Shown here: piece by piece, positions 44,902 through 54,612 of the stretch
How positions within the stretch are numbered: the first letter of the stretch is position 1
Layout: every line of letters starts with the position of its first letter
DNA from: Pedobacter psychrotolerans
GTDB lineage: Bacteria; Bacteroidota; Bacteroidia; Sphingobacteriales; Sphingobacteriaceae
Direction of reading: 5' to 3'
Assembly (NCBI RefSeq): GCF_004340665.1
Contig: NZ_SLWO01000005.1
Span: forward strand, 398,614-462,613
Length of the DNA stretch: 64,000 nt
Position numbers and translations under genes: made by a program
The notes under the pieces: model-generated
What the model was told of the DNA's origin: nothing
Database searches by the model: none
Seen by the model: only the letters and a program-made list of their open reading frames with translations

Positions 44902-46311
44902 TTAGCCTTTACTGATCTTGAGGATCATTCCGGCTCTTAAACCTGCTTTTGAAAGTTTATTATCCCGTTTGATACTTTGAACCGTAACACCATTAAATTT
45001 TTCTGCAATTTCAGATAAAGTATCACCTGCTTTAACCGTATAACTGGCATAAGAAACCGGAGCCTTTAAGCGATTGACATTTTTAGCAAATATTTTAAGC
45101 TGCTGACCTGGTACAATTGTTTTGCTCTTTAATCCATTCCAAACCCTTAAATCCTGTACTTCAACACCATATTTATTGGCCACCATGGCAAGTGATTGTC
45201 CTGCACTAACTTTATGAAAAACAACGGCGTGACTGGATGCAGATTTAGCTCTTGATTTCCGGAGATCTCTTACATCGTCTGTGCTGGCCTGCACAACCCT
45301 CATACTCACATCCTGCTCACTATTATTTAACACCTCATAAACACTGGCATAATCAATATCCCTGAGTTTGGGCATGATAATACGCTTAGGCTCCTCATCA
45401 GTGCCGTTTACAATTTTTTTCTTGTAAGAAGGATTTAAGGCAAAAAGTGCAGTTTCATCAACATTCAGTGCTTTTGCCAAACTGGCTAATGATACAAAAC
45501 GATTGGTTTGAACCGTATCTGTTTTTAAAAACAGGCTACAGGCCTGAGGCGAAATCTGATGTTTGCCAGAGTAATTCATCACATATACGGCAGCGATAAA
45601 AGCGGGCACATAATTTCTGGTTTCTTTAGGAAGGAATTGTCTGATTGCCCAAAAATCCCGTGATTCAGCTTTTGCCATTGCACGGGTTACTGCACCTTTA
45701 CCGCAATTATAGGCAGCAATGGCCAATAACCAATCGCCCAATTCTTCATAAGCATCCTTAAAATATTGTGCTGCTGCATAACTTGCCTGAATGGGATCTT
45801 TCCGCTCATCTACAAAATTATCCATTTTTAGTCCGTAAGCCTTTCCGGTTCCGAACATAAACTGCCAGATCCCTGTGGCGCCAACCCTGGAGATCGCATG
45901 AGGGTTCATTTGAGACTCTACAATAGTTAAATATTTAATTTCCTGCGGGATATTAAAATCTTTAAGCGCTTTATCAAAAATGGGAAAATAGTAATTTGAT
46001 AAACCCATCATCTTACCAAATAAGTCTTTCCGTTTGGCATAAATATCAATGTATTGCTGAACGTATTCGTTATAAGGAAGCGGAACGGTTTTGGTAATGG
46101 AATCGAGGCGGAGTTTGTAAATATAGTTTTGCCCCATTAACAAGGGATTCTCATAAATTAACGGTACTGAAATAGTGTCGGTATTAATGAAAATGTTTTC
46201 CTGAAATTTAGGTAGACTATCAATTTTGACTTTCTGTTGCGCAACGGAAAAAGAAATACATCCGATGAGGGCACATACACTGGTAAAAAGTAGTTTTCTT
46301 ATCATGGGCAA
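44902..46311 (-). CDS. Lytic transglycosylase with LysM domains (MltD type)
   Basis: A 469-residue secreted peptidoglycan-cleaving enzyme. A signal peptide (residues 1-24) is followed by an SLT domain with catalytic Glu132 in TIVESQMNPHAIS, then ATGIWQFM, DERKDPIQASYAAAQYF and AAYNCG. At least two LysM modules lie in the C-terminal third (SAGQSLAMVANKYGVEVQDL and VKAGDTLSEIAEKFNGV), binding glycan strands in the periplasm. Start may be the second Met, two codons later. It precedes the malic enzyme gene but is separated by a terminator. Confidence 0.93.
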   Translation of the reverse strand: MPMIRKLLFTSVCALIGCISFSVAQQKVKIDSLPKFQENIFINTDTISVPLIYENPLLMGQNYIYKLRLDSITKTVPLPYNEYVQQYIDIYAKRKDLFGKMMGLSNYYFPIFDKALKDFNIPQEIKYLTIVESQMNPHAISRVGATGIWQFMFGTGKAYGLKMDNFVDERKDPIQASYAAAQYFKDAYEELGDWLLAIAAYNCGKGAVTRAMAKAESRDFWAIRQFLPKETRNYVPAFIAAVYVMNYSGKHQISPQACSLFLKTDTVQTNRFVSLASLAKALNVDETALFALNPSYKKKIVNGTDEEPKRIIMPKLRDIDYASVYEVLNNSEQDVSMRVVQASTDDVRDLRKSRAKSASSHAVVFHKVSAGQSLAMVANKYGVEVQDLRVWNGLKSKTIVPGQQLKIFAKNVNRLKAPVSYASYTVKAGDTLSEIAEKFNGVTVQSIKRDNKLSKAGLRAGMILKISKG

Positions 46312-46366
46312 TTCGGTTTGTTCAGCGCTATTTTCCGGTTATCCTTCCGAAATCTTTAAAAGAATG

Positions 46367-46425
46367 GTTTCCGTTTTAGACGGAAACACACAATAAACGC
46401 TAAGCATATTGATAAAAATATGCTT
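46367..46425 (-). terminator. Two hairpins after gatA
   Basis: AAGCATATT / AATATGCTT overlaps the gatA stop codon, and GTTTCCGT / ACGGAAAC (arms 46367-46374 and 46380-46387) follows. Neither has a long T-run on the minus strand, so termination is only probable. Confidence 0.45.
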
Positions 46426-47842
46426 ATTTTAAAAATGCCTGGGAGAAAGCAAGCAGCTTATCTTCCTCAAAATGTTTGGCTGTAAATTGAATACTTAACG
46501 GCAAACCAGCTTCATTATTGCCCAAAGGCAAAGCAATAGCCGGATTTCCACTTAATGAAGGTAATACAGTAAAAATATCTGCCATGTACATCACCAATGC
46601 ATCCTGTACGTTATCACCTATTTTAAACGCAGCAGTTGGAGCAACAGGAGATAATAGCAAGTCATAATCCTGAAATAAATGATCCATTTTTTCTCTGATT
46701 AAACGGCGCACTTGCTGTGCTTTCTGATAGTAGGCATCATAATAACCAGCACTCAAAACAAATGTTCCTAAAAGGATGCGTTTTTTAACTTCTTCGCCAA
46801 AACCTTCTGCACGAGATCTCTTATAAAGTTCGGTTAAAGATTTCGCATCGGTGTTGCGATGGCCATAATGCACGCCATCATACCTGGATAGATTTGAAGA
46901 GGCTTCTGCTGTAGTTAGGATATAGTAAGTTGGAACGAGATATTCTAAAAGATCAAAAGAAACATAATCTACCTGATGGCCTTTTTCCTTTAAATCATCA
47001 ATCGATTTTAAAATAGCAGATTTAATTTCAGGATCTAGTGCATCACTTTCTATTGTTTCTTTAAGAACAGCTATCCGTTGTTTTTTTTGCTCATTTAATT
47101 GAGCTGGATAATCTGGAACGGCTACATCAGAAACTGTTGAATCATTTTCATCAGCTCCGGCTAAAACCTGAAGTAATAAGGCTGCATCTTCTACAGAAGA
47201 GGTAATTGGCCCAACCTGATCAAATGAGGATGCGTAAGCAATCACACCATAACGGGAAACCCGCCCATAAGTTGGTTTTAAGCCTATTTGTCCACAAAAA
47301 GCAGCTGGTTGCCTTACTGATCCACCGGTATCAGTACCCAGTGTGGCTAGACACATATCTGCCTGAACAGCCACAGCAGATCCACCAGATGATCCACCTG
47401 GAACCAGTTCGGGATTTGCCGCATTTTTAACGGGCCCGAAGTGGGAGGTTTCATTAGAGCCACCCATTGCAAATTCATCACAATTTAAACGGCCTATGAT
47501 TACAGCATCTTCCTGTAATAAACGTTTAACAACAGTAGATGAGTAAGGCGATACGAAGCCATCAAGCATTTTTGAAGATGCAGTGACTATATGATCATGA
47601 TAACAGATATTATCTTTAATACCAATAACCATCCCGGCAAGCTTGCCGGCGGTTCCCTGTATAATTTTTTCTTGTACTGCTTTCGCCTGAACTTCGGCCG
47701 AATAAAAAAACACCTCGTTAAATGCGTTGAGGTGTTCATTATCTGAAATTTGCTTAAAATAATAAGCCAATAAATCGGGTAAAGTTAATTGCTTTTGCGA
47801 AATGAGTGCCTGAATCTCTTTTAGAGCGCTGTATTTCTTCAA
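46424..47842 (-). CDS. gatA: Glutamyl-tRNA(Gln)/aspartyl-tRNA(Asn) amidotransferase subunit A
   Basis: A 472-residue amidase subunit that supplies ammonia for making Gln-tRNA or Asn-tRNA. The amidase triad is visible: Lys76 (GIKDNI), Ser151 (PGGSSGGSA) and nucleophile Ser175 (GTDTGGSVRQPA), with FDQVGP downstream. The start codon is TTG at 47840-47842, giving MKKYSALKEI. gatB and gatC are not adjacent. It follows two TatA genes by 18 bp and may be transcribed with them. Confidence 0.96.
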   Translation of the reverse strand: MKKYSALKEIQALISQKQLTLPDLLAYYFKQISDNEHLNAFNEVFFYSAEVQAKAVQEKIIQGTAGKLAGMVIGIKDNICYHDHIVTASSKMLDGFVSPYSSTVVKRLLQEDAVIIGRLNCDEFAMGGSNETSHFGPVKNAANPELVPGGSSGGSAVAVQADMCLATLGTDTGGSVRQPAAFCGQIGLKPTYGRVSRYGVIAYASSFDQVGPITSSVEDAALLLQVLAGADENDSTVSDVAVPDYPAQLNEQKKQRIAVLKETIESDALDPEIKSAILKSIDDLKEKGHQVDYVSFDLLEYLVPTYYILTTAEASSNLSRYDGVHYGHRNTDAKSLTELYKRSRAEGFGEEVKKRILLGTFVLSAGYYDAYYQKAQQVRRLIREKMDHLFQDYDLLLSPVAPTAAFKIGDNVQDALVMYMADIFTVLPSLSGNPAIALPLGNNEAGLPLSIQFTAKHFEEDKLLAFSQAFLK

Positions 47843-47860
47843 AACTTAAAATTATAGCAA

Positions 47861-48061
47861 TTAAACGGTTTTGTCTCTGTTAGATGGATCAACTTGTTCT
47901 CCATCAACGCCATCCTTACCATCTTTAAATTCTTTAACACCTTTACCTAAACCTCTCATCAGCTCAGGAATTTTTTTACCACCAAATAATAAAAGTACCA
48001 CTACAGCAATAATGATAATTTCTGGTGTTCCAAGCATTGCTGCTATTGTTGTATTTAACAT
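47861..48061 (-). CDS. tatA: Sec-independent protein translocase TatA-family protein (short paralogue)
   Basis: A 66-residue protein with a short N-terminal membrane helix ([22 protein letters not shown]), followed by the amphipathic [13 protein letters not shown] helix and an acidic tail. The [15 protein letters not shown] hinge is diagnostic for TatA. Upstream, 10 bp away on the same strand, is a longer paralogue. TatC is not in the window. Two TatA-type subunits and no TatB is common in this phylum. Confidence 0.93.
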   Translation of the reverse strand: MLNTTIAAMLGTPEIIIIAVVVLLLFGGKKIPELMRGLGKGVKEFKDGKDGVDGEQVDPSNRDKTV

Positions 48062-48071
48062 AATTTTTTGT

Positions 48072-48434
48072 TTAAACTTTTTGACTGTTAGTTACAATAT
48101 TTTCATCGATGGGTGTGCTTGATGGATGATTTGCAGCTGGTGCTACTTTTTCATCTACCGGAGAAGTTTCTTCAGTTGAATGGTGAGGTTGACTATTGTT
48201 ATTGGCCACTTTTTCTTCAGCTTCTTCTTTATCTAAATCCATTGCATTAATATTTCTATGGATCTCACGCTTCACACCATCAGAAGCATCTTTAAATTCT
48301 CTGATTCCCTTCCCTAAGCCTCTTGCTAATTCAGGTAACTTTTTACCCCCAAACAACAAAAGAACGACTACTAAAATGAGTACGATCTCCGATCCACCCA
48401 TGTTTAAAAACTCTAATAACGTGCCTTGATACAT
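48072..48434 (-). CDS. tatA: Sec-independent protein translocase TatA/B-family protein (long paralogue)
   Basis: A 120-residue TatA-family protein. The membrane helix [20 protein letters not shown] is followed by [20 protein letters not shown] and a long polar tail rich in Glu, Asn and Ser. I start at the ATG at 48432-48434; a GTG one codon earlier is also possible, and the internal ATG before GGSEIV (11 codons later) would match the family's usual short N terminus. The paired gene after it is a short version with the same hinge. Confidence 0.9.
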   Translation of the reverse strand: MYQGTLLEFLNMGGSEIVLILVVVLLLFGGKKLPELARGLGKGIREFKDASDGVKREIHRNINAMDLDKEEAEEKVANNNSQPHHSTEETSPVDEKVAPAANHPSSTPIDENIVTNSQKV

Positions 48435-48451
48435 CACTGATCTATTTTATA

Positions 48452-48459
48452 CAAATATA
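48452..48459 (-). promoter_or_regulatory. Putative -7 element (TATATTTG) for the tatA pair
   Basis: TATATTTG on the minus strand lies 17 nt before the ATG of the long tatA paralogue; no matching -33 element was found. Confidence 0.4.
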
Positions 48460-48483
48460 AACATTTTACAACTCTCTTCCCTC

Positions 48484-49788
48484 TTATTTACTTATCCACG
48501 CTTCCGGGTTTAAAGCGCCCTGCCCTCTCCTGATCTGAAATTTCAAAATGGCATCATCACCGGTATTGGCAACTGTACCAATGGTTTGCTTGGTATCAAC
48601 AGAATTGCCCACACTTACACTCACCCCTCTTAAATTCTGGTAAACTGTAAAATATTCACCATGATTAATTACTACGGCCGTTCTACCCATTATATTCTGA
48701 ACCATTACAACCTTTCCGGCAAATACGGCTCTTACCGAAGCACCATCTGCAGTGGTAATGTCTACACCATCATTGGAATACGAAGCCTGATCTACCTTAT
48801 GCAATCCAAATCTTTCGGTAATTGTTCCATTGGCTACAGGCCATGGTAATCTTCCCCTGTTGTTTTCAAATCCTGCAGAAAGTCTTGCTGCTTCAGGGGT
48901 TGCAGTTAATAATTCTGAAGTGCTTTTTTCTCTGGTTACAGGCGCAGTGGTTGTAGCCGGAGCAGGTTTATTTTCTGCCTTTGCTTTCGCTGCCGCGGCA
49001 CGTTCTTCAGCTAAACGTTTAGCTGCTGCTATACGTGCCTCTTCTGCTGCTTTCCTTCTGGCTGCTTCAATGGCTCTTTGAATGGCCGCTGCAATTGCCC
49101 TGTTAATTTGTGCCTGTTCTTTTTTCTTCGCGTTAATATCCTGCTTAAATTGTCGCTCTTGCTTAGTCAGGTTATTTAAAGCCACCGACTGCTGTTTTTT
49201 ATCTTGCCCTAAACGGTCTTGCTCTCTTTCCTGTTCCTTCAAAAGATTACTTTTCTCTCTCAGGGTTTTATCCAACACCTTGATTTTTCCGTTTAAATCT
49301 TGCTGGGTATTTTCAATGTATCCGGCCTGCTTTTTACGATATTGACTAAATTGCTGTAAGTATTTGATTCTTTTATAAGCTTGATTAAAATCTCTTGCTG
49401 CAAAAATAAACATCATCTTTTCGTAGGCATTTCTATTTCGCTGTGCAAAACGGATCATGCCTGCATATTCTTTTTTAAGATCGCCTAGCTGGCTTTGTAA
49501 GGTATGTACGGTATTTGTGTTCTGAGAGATTTGGTTATCCAGATTTTTTATTTCAGAATTAATGGTTCCAATTTTATCCTGACGGAGACGGATTTGCGCA
49601 TTAATGGCATTAATTTGCTGCAAGGTTAATTTCTTACCATTGGCAGTTTTATTTAAATTCTTTTGTAGCTGTTCAATTTCACGCTGTATAGCTTCTTTTT
49701 TTCTCCTTAGCTGGCTTTCGGTTTGTGCACTGGCGGAAAAGGCAAAAACGCTTAAAAACAGGATAAATATGATTTTCTGTAGCTTCAT
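48484..49788 (-). CDS. EnvC-like murein hydrolase activator (coiled coil plus degenerate LytM domain)
   Basis: A 434-residue secreted protein: signal peptide ending SASAQ, about 220 residues of coiled coil (RRKKEAIQREIEQLQKNLNK and following heptads), an Ala/Arg/Glu-rich linker, then a C-terminal LytM fold. The metal ligands of active M23 peptidases are missing: the usual H-x-G-x-D-I is here NDGVDI, and the last H-x-H region reads VYQNL. It is therefore likely to activate amidases, as EnvC does, and not cut peptidoglycan itself. A TACTTTTG element ends 5 nt before its ATG. Confidence 0.88.
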   Translation of the reverse strand: MKLQKIIFILFLSVFAFSASAQTESQLRRKKEAIQREIEQLQKNLNKTANGKKLTLQQINAINAQIRLRQDKIGTINSEIKNLDNQISQNTNTVHTLQSQLGDLKKEYAGMIRFAQRNRNAYEKMMFIFAARDFNQAYKRIKYLQQFSQYRKKQAGYIENTQQDLNGKIKVLDKTLREKSNLLKEQEREQDRLGQDKKQQSVALNNLTKQERQFKQDINAKKKEQAQINRAIAAAIQRAIEAARRKAAEEARIAAAKRLAEERAAAAKAKAENKPAPATTTAPVTREKSTSELLTATPEAARLSAGFENNRGRLPWPVANGTITERFGLHKVDQASYSNDGVDITTADGASVRAVFAGKVVMVQNIMGRTAVVINHGEYFTVYQNLRGVSVSVGNSVDTKQTIGTVANTGDDAILKFQIRRGQGALNPEAWISK

Positions 49789-49793
49789 TAAGC

Positions 49794-49801
49794 CAAAAGT
49801 A
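49794..49801 (-). promoter_or_regulatory. Putative -7 element (TACTTTTG) directly before the EnvC-like gene
   Basis: On the minus strand TACTTTTG is followed by GCTTA and the start codon, another candidate for a leaderless transcript. Confidence 0.5.
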
Positions 49802-49901
49802 TAAAAATTTTATAGTAAAAGACATTAAAATTTAGATACTAAAGCCTTTACAAATAATCTTCACCTCATCTTCATCAGAAAATTTTTCGCCATTACAAAA
49901 A

Positions 49902-49949
49902 CAGTCATCAAATAAGTGGCTAAAATTTAACCTCATAATTTGATGACTG
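49902..49949. repeat. 12-bp perfect inverted repeat downstream of the DUF4292 gene
   Basis: CAGTCATCAAAT (49902-49913) and ATTTGATGACTG (49938-49949) enclose a 24-nt loop. There is no adjacent T-run. It could be an operator, a processing site or part of a small RNA. A 34-codon minus-strand frame (49832-49936) overlaps one arm; its coding status is doubtful. Confidence 0.6.
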
Positions 49950-49981
49950 CACAAAGTTGTATCCTGCCGCGGCAGAAAATA

Positions 49982-50773
49982 TTACTTCACTAATTTATAT
50001 CCGCTAGGAACTTTAAATGGGAATTCTAAAGGAACATTTCCATCGATTTTCACAAATTGCAGATCAATATTAATTTTTTTCATTCCTGAAAGGGTATTGA
50101 TTTTAAGCGCACTAGGAAACAGTGATTCATTTAATTTCTGGTAATCGGTATAATTTACTTTTAAAGCCTGGCCAGATTTTGCATCATTTAAATTGGTTTC
50201 TTCTACTTTTAAAAGTGTATTAAAAAGTAACCTGTAATCTAGCCCCTCTTTGGCTCCTGATACTACCCATACACCATTTTCCTGTTTCAAGTTTGATTCT
50301 GTTGTTAAGAAATCGCCCATTGCATTGCCAGTTAATATGGCCTGAAGCGTGTTAAAATTAATTTGCTTATTGGTAAAATTGTAGATGTAACTAAATGGCT
50401 TGCTGAGGTATTCTCCCTTTTGCCGATTCATAATTTTTATACTGTCAGGCGTTATTAATGCTCTTGCCGGTTCATAGGCTCCTCCTAATGCGGTAATACT
50501 TACCCAAATAATTTCCTTATCCTTCATCCGGAAATTCATGGTCACATCGTTGGCATTACCCGCAATATCCAATGTTGCTTTTGCCTTTAGTGAAAGGGTA
50601 GTAAATTTAAGTTGCTTACTATTTAACAAAGCTAAAGCTTCTGCCTTGGTGTTATCTGTTTTCACTTCTGTAGCTACCGGAGGAGCAACAACAATTGCTT
50701 TTTTAGGCTTACAGGCCGATATAGAAATAACCGTCCCTATTAATAGCAAGCTATTTAAAATACTTCTTCTCAT
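49982..50773 (-). CDS. DUF4292 family lipoprotein (LolA/LolB-like)
   Basis: A 263-residue lipoprotein with the signal RRSILNSLLLIGTVISISAC (Cys21). The mature part has LSLKAKATLDIAG, FRMKDKEIIWVSITALGG, EPARALITPDSIKIMNRQKG and the late NIDLQFVKIDGNVPLEFPFK, the pattern of DUF4292, whose members resemble outer-membrane lipoprotein carriers. The start overlaps the end of the TPR gene by 23 bp, suggesting translational coupling. Confidence 0.85.
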   Translation of the reverse strand: MRRSILNSLLLIGTVISISACKPKKAIVVAPPVATEVKTDNTKAEALALLNSKQLKFTTLSLKAKATLDIAGNANDVTMNFRMKDKEIIWVSITALGGAYEPARALITPDSIKIMNRQKGEYLSKPFSYIYNFTNKQINFNTLQAILTGNAMGDFLTTESNLKQENGVWVVSGAKEGLDYRLLFNTLLKVEETNLNDAKSGQALKVNYTDYQKLNESLFPSALKINTLSGMKKINIDLQFVKIDGNVPLEFPFKVPSGYKLVK

Positions 50774-52442
50774 TAATTTTTTTGTTTAATACGTTTGATA
50801 TGTTTCCTGCTTCTTTTGCTTTTTGCCACTGCTTTAGTGCAGCTTCCTTATCGCCTTTCATAAACAGGATATCACCATAATGCTCTAAATAAACACTATT
50901 CTTATTTGTATTGTTTTGTAATGCTTTTTCAATCCAAACCTTTGCCAAATCATATTTATGCTGCTTAAACAAGATATAGGCATAGGTATCAGTAATAGAT
51001 GAATTATCCGGCATTGCATTGGCAGCAGTTTCTGAATACTGAGCGGCTTTTACCAGATCATCATTTTTTAGCGCCAGATAATACGCATAGTTGTTCATGA
51101 TAAAATAGTTATCCGGTTCTATCTCAATAGCCTTTTCGAAGGCCGTTTTTGCCAATGTAAAATTATTCTGGTTAATATAAATATCGCCTTGAAGTGCAAA
51201 AACCTGTGCCTGTAAACTTTTATTATCTACCTCTAGCTGTAATGCCGTTTTCAAATTACTTTGGGCCTGATCAAGCTTGCCGGTTTTAAATAAGGCATAT
51301 GCGGTGTAATAATATAGGCTGGCTTGGTTGGGATAAATAGTTAAGGCTTCATCACCTGCTTTTACAGCATCCGCGTAATGACCTAATAGGGCTTGAATAT
51401 TTACAATTTGTTCCCAAACAGCATAAATCTGATCATTTAATTTTAAAGCAGCCTGGTATTGAACCAATGCTTCATTTAATTTATTCTGCTGATATAAAAC
51501 ATCCCCATAAAGAGCGAGTACTTTTGCATCAGTATTATTTTTTTCGGCCAGTAGCTTACTTAATAGGGTAACATTTTCTGCAACTACCGGCTCTCTTAAT
51601 TTCGGGAACAGTGCCGCAATGATTTTAATTTTTTCGTTTAAGGGCATTTTTGCACTTTCAAAAGCTAACCTTAATGATGTGAATGCCAGACCACCATTTT
51701 TTTGCTTCCTGTAAATATCGGCTAGCCCCAGATTAACTTCAAAATGATCAGGTGCTACCTGTTGCGCTTTTAATAATACTTTTAATGCTTCGGTATCATT
51801 TCCTTTTTGAAGAAGCAATCCTGCAGCATACAGGTAATTTTTAATATCGGCCTGGTTACCTTCTAAAAGTTTCACTATATCACTTTCAGTTGCACCTTTA
51901 TTTCCCTGCAATCGCCTTTTTGCCGCCAGCAATTCGTTTGATTCTCCAAATTTAGACAGAATTTCATCATAGGTTTGATGAGCAGCTTCGGTTTGATTGG
52001 ATAAAAACTGGGCATTAGCCTTATCAAAGTAATAAGCATCATTGTCCGGATCTATGCGGATCAGTTGATTAAACACTTCAATTAATTCCGGCATTTTATT
52101 GGTTCGCTTATCAACCTCTGCTAACAAACGCAAATACCATTTATTATTTGGTTTAAGCTTTATGGCTTGCCTGATATTAGATTCCGCTTCTGATAAGCGT
52201 TCCAACCGCAGGTTTGCATTCGCTAATTCAAAATAAGCAGCATCATTATTTACATCTGCAACAATTACCTTATTGAAGCTGGTTAAGGCAGCGGTATAAT
52301 TTTCAGTCATTTTATCACGCAGGCCAGCAAAAAACAATTGTTTTACCATATTGCTATCACGAGCAGTAGCCATAACTGGAACCTGAGCAAATGTTTTTCC
52401 GCCAAAGGCTAACAGTGCAAGAAAAATGTACCTTTTTATCAT
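50751..52442 (-). CDS. Secreted tetratricopeptide repeat protein
   Basis: A 563-residue protein with a signal peptide (MIKRYIFLALLAFGGKTFAQ) and about a dozen TPR units through most of its length, for example NNDAAYFELANANLRLERLSEAE near residue 65 (read as NNDAAYFELANANLRL plus ERLSEAE) and EPDNYFIMNNYAYYLALKND near 460. It is probably a periplasmic scaffold. It overlaps the DUF4292 lipoprotein gene, and the two are likely to act together at the envelope. Confidence 0.85.
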   Translation of the reverse strand: MIKRYIFLALLAFGGKTFAQVPVMATARDSNMVKQLFFAGLRDKMTENYTAALTSFNKVIVADVNNDAAYFELANANLRLERLSEAESNIRQAIKLKPNNKWYLRLLAEVDKRTNKMPELIEVFNQLIRIDPDNDAYYFDKANAQFLSNQTEAAHQTYDEILSKFGESNELLAAKRRLQGNKGATESDIVKLLEGNQADIKNYLYAAGLLLQKGNDTEALKVLLKAQQVAPDHFEVNLGLADIYRKQKNGGLAFTSLRLAFESAKMPLNEKIKIIAALFPKLREPVVAENVTLLSKLLAEKNNTDAKVLALYGDVLYQQNKLNEALVQYQAALKLNDQIYAVWEQIVNIQALLGHYADAVKAGDEALTIYPNQASLYYYTAYALFKTGKLDQAQSNLKTALQLEVDNKSLQAQVFALQGDIYINQNNFTLAKTAFEKAIEIEPDNYFIMNNYAYYLALKNDDLVKAAQYSETAANAMPDNSSITDTYAYILFKQHKYDLAKVWIEKALQNNTNKNSVYLEHYGDILFMKGDKEAALKQWQKAKEAGNISNVLNKKINEKKYFK

Positions 52443-52555
52443 ATATCAAATAATTGATAGAAGGAGTGAATGGTGGAATGATTAAACAAATTGCAAAAAT
52501 ATTTTCTTCCTCAAAATTCTATCGTTCGCTAATTCAAAATTCACACATTCTAAAC

Positions 52556-52990
52556 TTAGCTTTTCCCGGTGTGGCCGTATCCGCCTTCGCCCCTGGCCGT
52601 CTCTTCAAGTGCTTCTACAGCCTGCCATTGAACAGTTTCATGTTTTGCAACAACCATCTGTGCAATGCGATCTCCATTTACTATTTTAAAATCAGTATCT
52701 GATAAGTTTACCAGAAGCACTTTCAATTCTCCACGATAATCAGCATCAATGGTGCCAGGCGAATTTACAATGCTGATACCATGCTTATATGCTAAACCAC
52801 TCCTCGGCCTGATCTGTGCTTCGTAACCAACAGGCAGTTCAATAAACAAACCCGTAGAAATCAGTTGACGCTGTAATGGTTTAAGTATAATTTCTTCATT
52901 GATTGATGCTCTTAAGTCCATTCCCGCAGCATGAGCAGTTTCATATTGTGGCAATGGGTGTTCTGATTTATTAATAATTTTGATTTCCAT
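52556..52990 (-). CDS. dut: dUTP diphosphatase
   Basis: A 144-residue trimeric dUTPase, keeping uracil out of DNA and supplying dUMP. The five motifs are in order: AAGMDLRAS (I), [13 protein letters not shown] (II), [16 protein letters not shown] (III, with the catalytic Asp), RIAQMVV (IV) and the C-terminal arm [12 protein letters not shown] (V). The length is normal. It lies between a flippase gene upstream and the TPR gene downstream on the same strand. Confidence 0.98.
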   Translation of the reverse strand: MEIKIINKSEHPLPQYETAHAAGMDLRASINEEIILKPLQRQLISTGLFIELPVGYEAQIRPRSGLAYKHGISIVNSPGTIDADYRGELKVLLVNLSDTDFKIVNGDRIAQMVVAKHETVQWQAVEALEETARGEGGYGHTGKS

Positions 52991-53036
52991 TGATGTAAGA
53001 AGAATAATTTTTAAAGATGAACTGACAAATAAAATC

Positions 53037-54524
53037 TTACCGCTTCAAAATTTTCATTAAATCGTTCTTTTCAAAATAAGCAACACCGCAAACGAATGCA
53101 ATCAGCATGGCATTTCCGATATAGATATTTTTATTAAAGATAAAGAATGATGAAAATACGATAATTGTCGAAACAATTAAGTAGGCTAAGATTTTTTTCA
53201 AGTTATAAGGAATAGGATAATATTTTTGTCCTAAAATATAGGAGATAATCATCATGGTTCCATAAGTGGCCATAGAAACCCATGCTGAGCCCATGTAGCT
53301 ATATTTTGGAATCAGAATTACATTAAAAACAATGGTAATTGTCGCTCCAACTAAAGAAATATATAAGCCAAATCGTGTTTGATCAGACAATCGGTACCAA
53401 ATAGAAAGGTTCATATAAATCCCTAAGCACACATAGCCAACCAGAAGATAAGGAACAGCCGGTAATCCTACCCAGTATTCTGCTAAATGCGCTTTATCTC
53501 TGCTGATAAAATATTTTAAAATTTCGATGTTTGCCGTTAAAGCCACAAAAAGGATAGACAGTGCAATTACGAAGTACTCTAGTATTTTGGCATAAGTAAC
53601 TTTTGCATTTTCATTTTTAGCATAACTAAAGAAAAAGGGTTCAGCGCCCAGGCGAAAAGCCATATTGAAAATACTGAGAAAAATAGCCAGTTTACATACT
53701 GCCCCATAAATCCCAACCTGTGCTTCAGTGGTATACCTATCTAACAGGATTTTATCTAAATTCTCATTGACAATGAAGGATAAGTTTGCAACCAGAACAG
53801 GCCAGCTGTATGACAACATATTTTTAAACAGCACGCCATCAAATTTGAATTGTACTTTTAAAAACTCCGGCACCAATAATAGAAAAGTAATGGCACTGGC
53901 AATCAGGTTTGATATGAATACATAACCCACCCATTTATCTCTAAACCAGCTTTGAAAAAATTCATGTCCAGGTAAATCATGCTTAATAATTAAGGGAATA
54001 CCATAGATAAAAAATAAGCTTAGCAATACATAACTTAAGATATTTACAAACTTGATGATGCTATACCTAAACGGCTTTCCATCAGCCCTGATTCTGGCAA
54101 AGGGAATAACACAAATGGCATCAGAAAACAATAACCAAAGGAAATATTGTACATATCTTTTCTGATCCTGATAATGCGACATATGATTATTCAAGAGCCA
54201 TTTGGTGATGGGCTCTGTAAAAACGAGACCCGTAATTAAAAATAGCACGGAAATAAATGCAACAATTAAAAATGAATTATTATAAACCTGATCTTTCTTA
54301 TTTTCATACTTATTTAAATAACGAAAGAAGGTAGTTTCCATTCCAAACGCCAGAATAGCATTCGTCATGGAAGCATAGGCATACATTTTTGTAAATACCC
54401 CTAAAGCTGCTGCGCCATAACTTCTGGTAAATATTGGCGTTAAAATAAAGTTTAATAATCTCGAGGCTATGGTACTGATACCATAAACCATTGTTTGCCC
54501 AAGAAACTTTTTATATACAGACAA
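53037..54524 (-). CDS. Polysaccharide/oligosaccharide flippase (MOP superfamily)
   Basis: A 495-residue membrane protein with about 12-14 helices. The N terminus, [20 protein letters not shown], and [20 protein letters not shown] are typical of Wzx-like polysaccharide biosynthesis proteins. Other segments such as [21 protein letters not shown] helices and [13 protein letters not shown] fit the fold. The substrate is unknown, and no glycosyltransferase cluster is nearby. The start codon is TTG at 54522-54524; a GATTTTA repeat array begins 3 nt upstream of it. Confidence 0.9.
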   Translation of the reverse strand: MSVYKKFLGQTMVYGISTIASRLLNFILTPIFTRSYGAAALGVFTKMYAYASMTNAILAFGMETTFFRYLNKYENKKDQVYNNSFLIVAFISVLFLITGLVFTEPITKWLLNNHMSHYQDQKRYVQYFLWLLFSDAICVIPFARIRADGKPFRYSIIKFVNILSYVLLSLFFIYGIPLIIKHDLPGHEFFQSWFRDKWVGYVFISNLIASAITFLLLVPEFLKVQFKFDGVLFKNMLSYSWPVLVANLSFIVNENLDKILLDRYTTEAQVGIYGAVCKLAIFLSIFNMAFRLGAEPFFFSYAKNENAKVTYAKILEYFVIALSILFVALTANIEILKYFISRDKAHLAEYWVGLPAVPYLLVGYVCLGIYMNLSIWYRLSDQTRFGLYISLVGATITIVFNVILIPKYSYMGSAWVSMATYGTMMIISYILGQKYYPIPYNLKKILAYLIVSTIIVFSSFFIFNKNIYIGNAMLIAFVCGVAYFEKNDLMKILKR

Positions 54525-54526
54525 TT

Positions 54527-54560
54527 GATTTTAGATTTTTAGATTTTAGATTTTAGATTG
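54527..54560. repeat. GATTTTA tandem heptad array
   Basis: About five units of GATTTTA (one with an extra T) in direct repetition immediately upstream of the flippase start codon. Slippage here could change the distance between promoter and start, but that is inference. Confidence 0.75.
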
Positions 54561-54612
54561 AAAGCCATTCGGATTTCTAAAAATTAAAATCGATTTAATT
54601 ATAATAGTATGA

